Below, in pieces: positions 1-5,850 of a DNA stretch of 5,898 bases. Source of the DNA: an uncultured Fidelibacterota bacterium. GTDB lineage: Bacteria > Marinisomatota > Marinisomatia > Marinisomatales > UBA1611. The position numbers and the translations under genes are program-made. Numbering within the stretch: the stretch's first letter is position 1; the number at the start of each line of letters is the position of its first letter. The stretch spans positions 1 to 5,898 of the forward strand of contig CAJWPW010000086.1 in assembly GCA_913045415.1 (NCBI GenBank), in the 5' to 3' direction. Under the pieces are notes generated by a model that saw only the letters and a program-made list of their open reading frames with translations, was not told the DNA's origin and did no database searches.

Positions 1-1263
1 ATAGGATAAAAGGGTTTTGATGCCTTTTACTTCTTCCAAAAGAACCGATGATATTTGACCGCTGTCAACACTAACACCCAATGTTGCATTGTCTAATGGA
101 ATTTTTTTCCTAGGGATATAGATTGGATATTTCCCAGGCATTGGCAAAACATCGTTGGAAGGCTTATCCGGAAATTCTTCAGTAGGTGCTTGATCGGCGA
201 TTTTCTCATCTGGTTTTGATTCAGCGGGTGTAGCGGAAATAGATTCCGGAGCATCTTTTGGATCTTCTTTTTCAATGATTAACTCGTCTGGAGGTTCGCC
301 TCCGCCAATCCAATCATCATCTTTCTCTTCCAGTTCCGGAGGTCCGGGTGCTGCTTCCTTTTCGGGCCCGTCTTTTCGAAGGACATCCAAGAGTTTATTA
401 ACGGCAATCTCATTATAATTTTTTTTCTTTTGCTGGAGTAATCCACCGGTGCTTACCTTGCCTGAAATAACCCGCTGCACCATTTCTTCGCTGATTTCAT
501 TTTTATTCTCGCTCATCATGGTAAGCAGAAGTTGGTGACACAATTGGGTCACCTTGCGTGGATAACCTTGGGTGTTTTTATAAATTTTCAGAATGGCTTT
601 TTCGGTAAACCAGCTGCCGGGTTTGCCTCCGGAGACTTCGATCCGATGGTCGACCATGCCCCTCATATCTTCTAATGCAATGGGGCCAATCTCAAAATCG
701 AAGGATATACGATCTTCAAAATTTGGATATTTATGGATCATGGCCCCCATTTCTGGCTGACCGAATATGATCAACTGCAGCAACTTAAAATCATCCGTTT
801 CAAAGTTCAATAGGGTCCGAAAAACATCTAACATTTCGCCAGGAAGATTTTGGCCTTCGTCAATGATCAGAACCAGAATTTTACCTTGCTCAACACCAAT
901 CTTTAAGAGATAATTCTCAATTATATTCCTGCATTCCTGTACAGATTCCCCCGTGTTACTTACACCGAATAAATCAATAATATATTTCAGGAGGATCAGT
1001 TCAGATTCGAACTTCGGGTCCAGAATCAGGTAAAAATCGAAATCGTCTGGTTCCGCTTTAAAATTCTGGATCAGTTTTCTGCTGATGGTGGTTTTCCCCA
1101 CACCAATTCCACCACGGATCACAGATAATCCACGACGCATCCTGATAGCCAGTTCCAGCCCTTCTAAGCATTGTCGATGCTGGACAGCAGGAAAAAACAG
1201 ATCAACATTGGGTGATGTTGAAAATGGGTCTGTTTTTAATCCGATTGAATCAAATAGATTCAA
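1..1263 (-). CDS. ExeA/MshM-type AAA+ ATPase with acidic Pro-rich linker and probable PilM-like C-terminus (3' end beyond window)
   Basis: My translation from TTG at 1263 stays open for 421 codons to the left edge, so the C-terminus is missing. The N-terminus (DSIGLKTDPFSTSPN) matches the FGL..PF opening of ExeA/GspA/MshM ATPases. Walker A is GGIGVGKT at residues 51-58. Walker B is ILVLIIDE at 129-136, followed by GQNL. LIIFGQPE near 164-171 fits the sensor region, and the lid helices run to about 265. Family members are inner-membrane-associated ATPases that help secretin or pilus assembly across the peptidoglycan. Residues about 283-385 form a linker rich in Pro, Glu, Asp and Lys. Residues 394-421 (LGVSVDSGQISSVLLEE, then LLSY) resemble the first beta-hairpin of PilM/MshI actin-like proteins. 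TTG is chosen because GGGGAG lies 6 nt upstream and an in-frame TAA lies 21-23 nt upstream of the TTG. The ATPase call is firm; the PilM part is inference from about 30 residues. Confidence 0.88.
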   Translation of the reverse strand, partial: MNLFDSIGLKTDPFSTSPNVDLFFPAVQHRQCLEGLELAIRMRRGLSVIRGGIGVGKTTISRKLIQNFKAEPDDFDFYLILDPKFESELILLKYIIDLFGVSNTGESVQECRNIIENYLLKIGVEQGKILVLIIDEGQNLPGEMLDVFRTLLNFETDDFKLLQLIIFGQPEMGAMIHKYPNFEDRISFDFEIGPIALEDMRGMVDHRIEVSGGKPGSWFTEKAILKIYKNTQGYPRKVTQLCHQLLLTMMSENKNEISEEMVQRVISGKVSTGGLLQQKKKNYNEIAVNKLLDVLRKDGPEKEAAPGPPELEEKDDDWIGGGEPPDELIIEKEDPKDAPESISATPAESKPDEKIADQAPTEEFPDKPSNDVLPMPGKYPIYIPRKKIPLDNATLGVSVDSGQISSVLLEEVKGIKTLLSY

Positions 1264-1269
1264 TGAAAA

Positions 1270-1275
1270 CTCCCC
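1270..1275 (-). promoter_or_regulatory. Ribosome binding site fixing the TTG start of the ATPase gene
   Basis: On the minus strand GGGGAG is followed by the 6-nt spacer TTTTCA and then TTG at 1263-1261. There is no in-frame ATG before the family-typical N-terminus, and an in-frame TAA (1286-1284) lies just upstream. The Shine-Dalgarno match is the best in the window and compensates for the rare TTG start. The preceding gene stops 23 bp away, so the two are probably co-transcribed. Confidence 0.75.
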
Positions 1276-1286
1276 GGTTTAGCTCG

Positions 1287-1715
1287 TTACGAAAATGAAA
1301 TGTAAGTGTAAACCATAAAGACTGATGCTGCAATAAGCGCTATGCCAATGGGGATCCTGTTCTTCAGGAAAAATGCATCCGTCATATAAAGTTTATTTGC
1401 GTGTCTTTCAGCTTGTAGGATTGTATTGGGTGACACAAGAAGCAACAGCCCAAAAACACCCGACAGGATAGCTGTGACTAAAAATATAATTTTATTCAAC
1501 GGTTCACCAGCATATGTGTATCCAAGAAAAGCGGATACGCCTAGTAGCCCTATGCCAATGGGGATCCTGTTCTTCAGGAAAACAGCATCTGTCATAAACA
1601 AGCGGTTGGCTTGCCGTTCGGCTTTTAAGATTGCTTCCGGTACAAAGATCAATAACGCACCGAAAACGGCAGAAATTATCCCTATTATCAGGATAATTAT
1701 CATGGGATTTACCAT
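1287..1715 (-). CDS. Small membrane protein of two tandem two-helix modules, function unknown
   Basis: A 142-residue protein that I do not recognise. It has four hydrophobic segments, at about 5-25, 51-68, 76-95 and 121-139. Residues 9-69 and 79-139 align without gaps at an offset of 70, with 37 of 61 identical by my count. Each module is a hydrophobic helix, a polar segment with AER.AN.L and MTDA.FLKNRIPIGI (31-55 and 101-125), and a second helix ending in YTY. The strongly conserved polar segment between the helices is the likely functional surface, perhaps amphipathic at the membrane. ATG at 1715 has AGAGG 7 nt upstream. The gene sits 137 bp after the LamG pilin gene and 23 bp before the ATPase gene, so a role in the pilus assembly machinery is possible, but this rests on position alone. 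There is no signal peptide distinct from the first helix. Confidence 0.8.
   Translation of the reverse strand: MVNPMIIILIIGIISAVFGALLIFVPEAILKAERQANRLFMTDAVFLKNRIPIGIGLLGVSAFLGYTYAGEPLNKIIFLVTAILSGVFGLLLLVSPNTILQAERHANKLYMTDAFFLKNRIPIGIALIAASVFMVYTYISFS
1296..1508 (-). repeat. Direct repeat, second (3') module of the duplicated gene
   Basis: Encodes roughly residues 70-140 and is a 210-bp in-frame direct repeat of 1506-1718. The bases 1340-1372 are identical to 1550-1582 (33 bp, exactly 210 bp apart), covering the codons for most of FLKNRIPIGI. Divergence elsewhere in the module is greater, mostly in the hydrophobic helices. Confidence 0.75.
1506..1694 (-). repeat. Direct repeat, first (5') module of the duplicated gene
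   Basis: Encodes residues 8-70. It is the partner of the module at 1296-1484 in the same frame. The shared core 1550-1582 is identical at DNA level to 1340-1372. An internal tandem duplication is the simplest explanation. Confidence 0.75.
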
Positions 1716-1722
1716 ATTTGAA

Positions 1723-1727
1723 CCTCT
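1723..1727 (-). promoter_or_regulatory. Ribosome binding site of the duplicated membrane protein gene
   Basis: AGAGG on the minus strand with a 7-nt spacer to ATG at 1715. Just upstream, 1730-1745 can fold as a 6-bp stem (TTTCAT/ATGAAA) with a 4-nt loop. It leaves the Shine-Dalgarno sequence unpaired. Confidence 0.6.
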
Positions 1728-1788
1728 GATTTCATTTCGATGAAAATTGGTTTATTCAAAAACCTGTGAAAAAGGGCGCATCTCACCC

Positions 1789-1806
1789 ATTCCTCGATCG
1801 AGGAAT
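1789..1806. promoter_or_regulatory. 18-bp perfect palindrome, candidate operator
   Basis: ATTCCTCGATCGAGGAAT is its own reverse complement with no spacer. A dyad without a loop is better suited to a dimeric DNA-binding protein than to an RNA hairpin. It lies in the only sizeable gap between the genes (1716-1852), about 75 bp upstream of the membrane protein start, where a promoter for that gene and the ATPase gene would be expected. I see no convincing -35/-10 pair beside it, and I cannot name a regulator. Confidence 0.4.
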
Positions 1807-1812
1807 TTAAGG

Positions 1813-1839
1813 ATAAAATAGAGAGAAAGATAACTCTCT
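1813..1839 (-). terminator. Weak hairpin after the LamG pilin gene, possible terminator
   Basis: Minus-strand AGAGAG (1839-1834) can pair with CTCTCT (1825-1820) across an 8-nt loop, followed by ATTTTAT. It starts 14 bp past the stop codon at 1853. The stem is only 6 bp and the T-run is broken, so it would at best reduce read-through between the pilin genes and the downstream pair. Confidence 0.3.
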
Positions 1840-1852
1840 TGCCGTCTGGAAA

Positions 1853-3736
1853 TTAATATTCTAAATAGGAGCCGGGAACAACGATCGGATCTAGTCCAAT
1901 ATTGAGCCCTGAAAATGTAGGAATATTTCCTCTCGTAATGGATGCATCATTGCCTTGAAAATCTACGGAAGAGTATGAAATAACTGACCCGGTAACGTCA
2001 CTGTTTCCTATCAATGAGAAAGAAGAACTATAGTTTAAAATGGCTCCATACACCGTGCTCCCATCCAGCTCAAGGCTATTACCCTTGGATATGATTAATC
2101 CATACACCGTAGAATTGTCATATTCGGCACTACCTTTTGAATACAGTATAACAGGTGCCCCTAAACCAGTCCCTATCTGGGAATTTGAAATTGTAATATT
2201 TCCGCTGCAAATCAGGAAAATATTTCCATTGATCGTTGTGTTTGAACTAATGTTCAAATTGCCATTTACAACAATATAACCGGGTCCGTTCACGGTTGAG
2301 CCCGATATGGTCAGATTATTATTCGCCAACAGTTTGCTGTTGGCATAACTGTTTAAATTGATCGTTGTATTAGCAAAGGCTGTGCTACCCATTTTTGAAA
2401 GTGTAGGCCCATCGGTCCAGGATGCGTTACTTATTGAACCGTCATTGTTTGATTGGGTCTGCGTATCATTCGCTGTGTTGCCAGTATTTTCCTGGAAATT
2501 ATAGTACGCCGTTAAACCAGACTCATCCCCAGCAAGAATGGTATCTTTTTTAGCTGCAATCTGACTGGCGGTGCGTGCCACATTCCAGATCCGGACTTCA
2601 TCTATTTTACCATTGAAAGTGTAACCATTGCCTGTGCCGTTATGATACCGGGAACCGCTCCGGGTACGTCCGATATTAGTGGGATTATGACTCCATAATT
2701 GTGAGCCATTTCCACTAGTCATATAATTTCCATCTAAATACATTTTAAGGGCGTTAGCAGAAACAGAAGAGCCACCATTAAGTGTCAGTGCTACATGGTG
2801 CCACTGATTATTTTGGATAGACGTTGTGTATATCCATGTACCAGGGGTCCAGTTGCTTTCATTAGATCTACGGTTCCATCCACCAACGTATAATCTTCCG
2901 CTATGGATGTAAATATTCAGTCCGCGGGTACCACCGCCTACTTCGAAAATCACTTGTCTGGTATTGCTATCTTTATTATTTGTCCTGAACCAGGCTTCGA
3001 CTGTACGCTGGCCATGAATACCGGTATTGATATCCGAGCTGCCACCAATTCCAACATAATCACTGCTGTTAAAATCCAGGGCATAATTATTGTAGGCACC
3101 GGTAGCCGATGCTGCGCTGGTTAAAAGAGCTTCATACTGTGTTATATCCAGCGTTGGGAATGACGGTGGGGAAGAGAGCAGTGTTCCACCTGTCCCTGTG
3201 CTTGTATATGTTATCCCGCTGTTTGTGCCGCTATTGGACTGAACATTGCCGTTGTAGAACATATCTCCGCTAATGGTGCCGTTGGACTCTGTAAAGGTTT
3301 GGCTCCCGGAATTATTACCGTAAAACGAAAACAAGAATGCTTCCGGCATTGATGAGACGATTAATCGCAAGTTTCTCTCAACATCATTTATTGTTGCGGT
3401 ACTTTTAACGGTTATAAAATGGGAGTGGGGAAGAGCTGTCCCAGCTTCATTGTTCTGGGTGTCAAAAGAGACAGAGTAGTTGCCATTATTAAAGTTCCCC
3501 GTGATGTTAGAAATATTCCGTGATGCCTTATAAGACTGCATAGCATGCTCAATCCCGGTCATGGCAAGGTTTCGTGCTTTAATATCAGTCATATAGTAAC
3601 CGCCGGTACGCGACTCAGTTATTGAAAAACGGGCCAGATAAAATGCAAACAGACTCAAAATAATGAAAATACCCATGGTAGACGCCATGATGATCATTCC
3701 TGATTCTGAGTTACGTTCGTGATTCATCTTAATCAT
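1853..3736 (-). CDS. PilX/GspK-like minor pilin with inserted LamG domain, probable pilus-tip adhesin
   Basis: A 627-residue protein. ESG then MIIMAS at 11-19 leads into a hydrophobic helix to about 36, as in PilX and GspK. The usual Glu at +5 is absent (Ala18 if cleavage follows Gly13), which is typical of GspK-like tip subunits. A pilin-like region follows to about 140, then a Ser/Asn/Gly-rich part to about 200. Residues about 216-442 form a LamG/concanavalin A-like domain: TVEAWFRT (245), WHHVALTLNG (312), KMYLDG (331), NGKIDEVRIWNVA (375) and GLTAYYNF (407). From about 474 to 600 there are seven strand repeats of about 18-20 residues, such as NLTISGSTVNG and SLELDGSTVYGAI, suggesting a beta-helix. 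LamG domains often bind glycans or matrix proteins, so an adhesin role is inferred. The start overlaps the previous stop as TAATG. No Shine-Dalgarno is visible, so translational coupling is likely; ATG at 3727 is an alternative. MSHA loci carry comparable parts as separate genes, MshP and MshQ. Confidence 0.85.
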   Translation of the reverse strand: MIKMNHERNSESGMIIMASTMGIFIILSLFAFYLARFSITESRTGGYYMTDIKARNLAMTGIEHAMQSYKASRNISNITGNFNNGNYSVSFDTQNNEAGTALPHSHFITVKSTATINDVERNLRLIVSSMPEAFLFSFYGNNSGSQTFTESNGTISGDMFYNGNVQSNSGTNSGITYTSTGTGGTLLSSPPSFPTLDITQYEALLTSAASATGAYNNYALDFNSSDYVGIGGSSDINTGIHGQRTVEAWFRTNNKDSNTRQVIFEVGGGTRGLNIYIHSGRLYVGGWNRRSNESNWTPGTWIYTTSIQNNQWHHVALTLNGGSSVSANALKMYLDGNYMTSGNGSQLWSHNPTNIGRTRSGSRYHNGTGNGYTFNGKIDEVRIWNVARTASQIAAKKDTILAGDESGLTAYYNFQENTGNTANDTQTQSNNDGSISNASWTDGPTLSKMGSTAFANTTINLNSYANSKLLANNNLTISGSTVNGPGYIVVNGNLNISSNTTINGNIFLICSGNITISNSQIGTGLGAPVILYSKGSAEYDNSTVYGLIISKGNSLELDGSTVYGAILNYSSSFSLIGNSDVTGSVISYSSVDFQGNDASITRGNIPTFSGLNIGLDPIVVPGSYLEY

Positions 3737-4293
3737 TAGTCGTGGTAGCTCATTTTTGAACCAAACCTAAAATTATGTGGATACACAAAAGATGTTAGTG
3801 AAAGTGTATCCATATCATTTATAAATGTTAAATCCAGTTTTGAAAGATGGACAGTTTTTGCCTGGGTTGCGGTTAATCCTCCTGAAGACGGTGACACAAC
3901 ATTGAAATTATTATTATAGAAGGTAAATCCGTTTGACTGGGAATATCCTAAAGAATTGGATAGTGAGTTATAGCTTCCTGTGCCTAGTCTAAAGTTAAAT
4001 TGGTCTGGAGAACCGGTCTGAAAATCTTTCAGATCGCCTTTTCCATTCTTTAGGTAAAGACTATTCTGATCTGAAAGAATAAAATCGGCTGACGATGATT
4101 GCCCCTGTGTGTCTCTCATCAGTCTCCAGAAGGCGGACCTTGCTTCACTCACAAAACCCTGGCGATTTGTTTCTTTAACAAATATATCTGCACCCTGGAA
4201 AAGCATGGTGGCCGCCATGGACCCAATGATGCCCACAGCCACAATGACAATTATCATTTCAATTAATGTAAATCCCTTTTGTGATGAACGCAT
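3736..4293 (-). CDS. GspJ/PilW-like minor pilin
   Basis: A 185-residue prepilin. The class III leader MRSSQKG is cleaved before FTLIE, with Glu at +5 of the mature protein, followed by a hydrophobic helix to about residue 33 (EMIIVIVAVGIIGSM). The next stretch (EARSAFWRLMRDTQGQ) is the usual start of the GspJ/PilW globular domain, and the length fits the family. GspJ-type subunits join I and K at the tip of the pseudopilus and start its assembly; MshO is the MSHA counterpart. The gene begins 4 bp after the GspI-like stop and its own stop overlaps the next start as TAATG. No clear Shine-Dalgarno precedes the ATG, so coupling is likely. The assignment to J/W rests on the N-terminus, size and gene order. 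The C-terminal half is divergent and I see no metal-binding motif. Confidence 0.82.
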   Translation of the reverse strand: MRSSQKGFTLIEMIIVIVAVGIIGSMAATMLFQGADIFVKETNRQGFVSEARSAFWRLMRDTQGQSSSADFILSDQNSLYLKNGKGDLKDFQTGSPDQFNFRLGTGSYNSLSNSLGYSQSNGFTFYNNNFNVVSPSSGGLTATQAKTVHLSKLDLTFINDMDTLSLTSFVYPHNFRFGSKMSYHD

Positions 4294-4297
4294 CGTT

Positions 4298-4780
4298 TTA
4301 TAACCCGGGGCTAATAATCATGGTATCGGTCATGGCAGAAAGTGTCTTGTGAGTTACTTTTACCATAATGCTTTTATAGTCTGTCTGGTTGGATTGGGGC
4401 GTGTGAAACCCTGAAGACGCAGACACGTAGGTGACAGCAACAGAAATGCCGAATGCAGGGTGTTCGCTGACTTCATTAATGGTATACTGATGAAAATCAT
4501 CAATATCGTCAAAATGGTTAATGGCGGTTTCTCCAGAGTCTTTCCCCAGGGAAGAAGACCAGGGAGCTGCGCTATTTTCATCATACCCACGGGCCCGGAT
4601 CTGGTTCTCCATACTGTTCAGTATAACACTTTGCACAGTCCTTAATTCAGAATGTGCCCTGACAGTTTTTCCTGTGTTCAGTGCCTGGAGAAAAACCATG
4701 AAAGAAAGGGTAAGCAGGATCAAAGATACCATAATTTCAATCAGAGTGAACCCTTTTGCATTGCCCTGAATATTTTTCAT
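4298..4780 (-). CDS. GspI/PilV-like minor pilin
   Basis: A 160-residue prepilin from ATG at 4780, with leader MKNIQGNAKG, then FTLIE with Glu at +5 and the helix IMVSLILLTLSFMVFLQAL. The segment after the helix (LRTVQSVILNSMENQIRA) resembles GspI, PilV and MshD proteins, which sit between the initiating tip complex and the rest of the fibre. An ATG at 4795 is in frame and adds five residues (MEREL). I prefer 4780 because GGAG lies 9 nt upstream, the leader then has a typical length, and the ATG overlaps the previous stop as TAATG. The stop is 4 bp before the GspJ-like gene. There is no cysteine in the protein. GspI versus PilV/MshD cannot be separated from sequence alone. Confidence 0.83.
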   Translation of the reverse strand: MKNIQGNAKGFTLIEIMVSLILLTLSFMVFLQALNTGKTVRAHSELRTVQSVILNSMENQIRARGYDENSAAPWSSSLGKDSGETAINHFDDIDDFHQYTINEVSEHPAFGISVAVTYVSASSGFHTPQSNQTDYKSIMVKVTHKTLSAMTDTMIISPGL

Positions 4781-5274
4781 TAATTCACGCTCCATGTCCC
4801 AGTCACAGGTGCCACAGAAATTGTTTTTGAATTAAGCACGATGGATCCGCCTGATTTTGCGTCCCCCAGTGGAAGAAACTGAAGCTCAGAAGACCCGTTA
4901 AAATTGGCGGATGTGATATTTACTTCTATAAAATCAGATTGATCAAATGAAATAACGCCATTGGTACTGTTTGGAAAATCGGTTATAGCTGATCTTGAGC
5001 CGTCAGGGCCATTATAAATAGTATATTGTTCAAGGGTTGTAGAAAATACAAGGGTGATTGTATCATGCCTTGCAAATGCCATGGATTTTGAATAATCAAT
5101 GTCAGTGGTTATTTGATCGATAGCAATTTGAACCTGGATGGTTGTCAACCCTGTATTGGTTCGTGTCATGGCCATGGCACCAAAAATACCAATCAGAACA
5201 ATCATAACAATCAGTTCTGTAAGGGAAAACCCAGGGGTTGCTTTTTTTAAATTAGTTTTAGTTTGATTTTCCAT
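4780..5274 (-). CDS. GspH/FimT-like minor pilin
   Basis: A 164-residue prepilin. Leader residues 1-15 end in TPG, followed by FSLTE (Glu at +5) and a hydrophobic helix to about 37. The C-terminal part LQFLPLGDAKSGGSIVL followed by VAPVTGTWSV matches the F.P.G...GG..I.L then V...TG ending of GspH/FimT/MshC proteins, which makes the family call the clearest of the set. These subunits lie near the pilus or pseudopilus tip and influence assembly. The gene begins 35 bp after the preceding pilin gene and its stop overlaps the next ATG as TAATG. The Shine-Dalgarno is weak, and the bases just before the ATG can pair with 5291-5295 in a short hairpin. No cysteines are present, so there is no disulfide-closed loop. 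Confidence 0.85.
   Translation of the reverse strand: MENQTKTNLKKATPGFSLTELIVMIVLIGIFGAMAMTRTNTGLTTIQVQIAIDQITTDIDYSKSMAFARHDTITLVFSTTLEQYTIYNGPDGSRSAITDFPNSTNGVISFDQSDFIEVNITSANFNGSSELQFLPLGDAKSGGSIVLNSKTISVAPVTGTWSVN
4790..4793 (-). promoter_or_regulatory. Ribosome binding site deciding the GspI/PilV-like start
   Basis: GGAG on the minus strand, 9 nt before ATG at 4780. It lies inside the end of the GspH-like gene and overlaps the alternative upstream ATG at 4795, so it can only serve the downstream start. Confidence 0.5.
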
Positions 5275-5309
5275 GGTCGGAATTTACTTACGACCGCAAG
5301 AAGAGGGGA

Positions 5310-5792
5310 TTAAATAGAGTGAGTAAAGGATTTTTCGTAGGAAGGACTGTCCTGATCGATGTCTTCTATTTTGATATAATACCTGACTTCTCCTGTGGCA
5401 GCGACCGTATCCAGCCATGTTTCATACTTGAAGGATTTATTATTGGCGTTTTTGGGCACTTCATTTTGGGAGAACAAATGTTTGGGCGCTTCTGGGGAGA
5501 GGGTAGAGTCCATGGGTGTGCTGGCCCATTCATCATCCATGACATGGGTTTGATTCGTGGGGGCAGGAGGAAAGTGGGCGCTCCTGCCGCTCGTCTGGTG
5601 CATCCGGTAAAAATAATGGAAAAATACTTCCCGGATCGTTTGCATGTTGACTTCATTCCGTTTTCCCTGCGTCCGTTCCGCCACACCGTTGTAAGCGGGA
5701 ATGGAAGCACTCATCAAGATTCCCAAAATGGCTAGTGTGACCACCAGTTCCATCATAGAGAATCCATTTTTATTTTTCAAGTATTGTATCAT
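5310..5792 (-). CDS. Type IV pilin-like protein, first gene of the pilin cluster
   Basis: A 160-residue prepilin. Leader MIQYLKNKNG is followed by FSMME with Glu at +5 and the helix LVVTLAILGILMSASIPAY, which has the conserved Pro near position 22 of the mature protein found in PilA, PilE and GspG subunits. The helix continues in charged residues to about 60. The globular part is short and lacks the C-terminal disulfide loop of PilA/MshA and the calcium-binding pattern of GspG. It may be the shaft pilin or another minor pilin (MshA/MshB position). It is the first gene after the terminator at 5818-5850 and lies 35 bp before the GspH-like gene. The Shine-Dalgarno is poor (AAAGAT, 3 nt from ATG). 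The family is sure from the N-terminus, but the exact subunit type is not. Confidence 0.85.
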   Translation of the reverse strand: MIQYLKNKNGFSMMELVVTLAILGILMSASIPAYNGVAERTQGKRNEVNMQTIREVFFHYFYRMHQTSGRSAHFPPAPTNQTHVMDDEWASTPMDSTLSPEAPKHLFSQNEVPKNANNKSFKYETWLDTVAATGEVRYYIKIEDIDQDSPSYEKSFTHSI

Positions 5793-5817
5793 TTATCTTT
5801 AATTACGTCCTGAATTT

Positions 5818-5850
5818 AAAAAGGCTCCGGTGTTATACCGGAGCCTTTTT
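5818..5850. terminator. Strong symmetric intrinsic terminator
   Basis: GGCTCCGGT (5823-5831) pairs perfectly with ACCGGAGCC (5837-5845) around a 5-nt loop. The stem is flanked by an A-run on the left and a T-run on the right, so it can act in either direction. It most likely ends an upstream minus-strand gene beyond the right edge and separates it from the pilin cluster. Its left end is only 25 bp before the pilin ATG, which leaves little room for a separate promoter, so a role as a leader attenuator is also possible. Confidence 0.85.

Noticed and set aside
93..275. 60-codon minus-strand open frame
   Set aside because: It is an out-of-frame shadow of the ATPase linker region. The main frame is open through it.
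1426..1743. 105-codon open frame on the plus strand
   Set aside because: It is antisense to the duplicated membrane protein, whose internal repeat is conserved at protein level on the minus strand.
1741..1770. Sigma-70-like promoter upstream of the membrane protein gene
   Set aside because: TTGAAT on the minus strand has no acceptable -10 element at the right spacing (AATGAA only), so it is not listed as a feature.
2040..3124. Plus-strand open frames within the LamG gene
   Set aside because: They are antisense shadows. The minus-strand frame carries clear LamG motifs throughout.
4360..4590. 76-codon minus-strand open frame
   Set aside because: It is a frame-shifted shadow inside the GspI/PilV-like gene, with no start signal or family resemblance.
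5319..5735. 138-codon open frame on the plus strand
   Set aside because: It lies antisense inside the pilin gene, whose prepilin leader and helix are unmistakable. The plus-strand product has no recognisable features.
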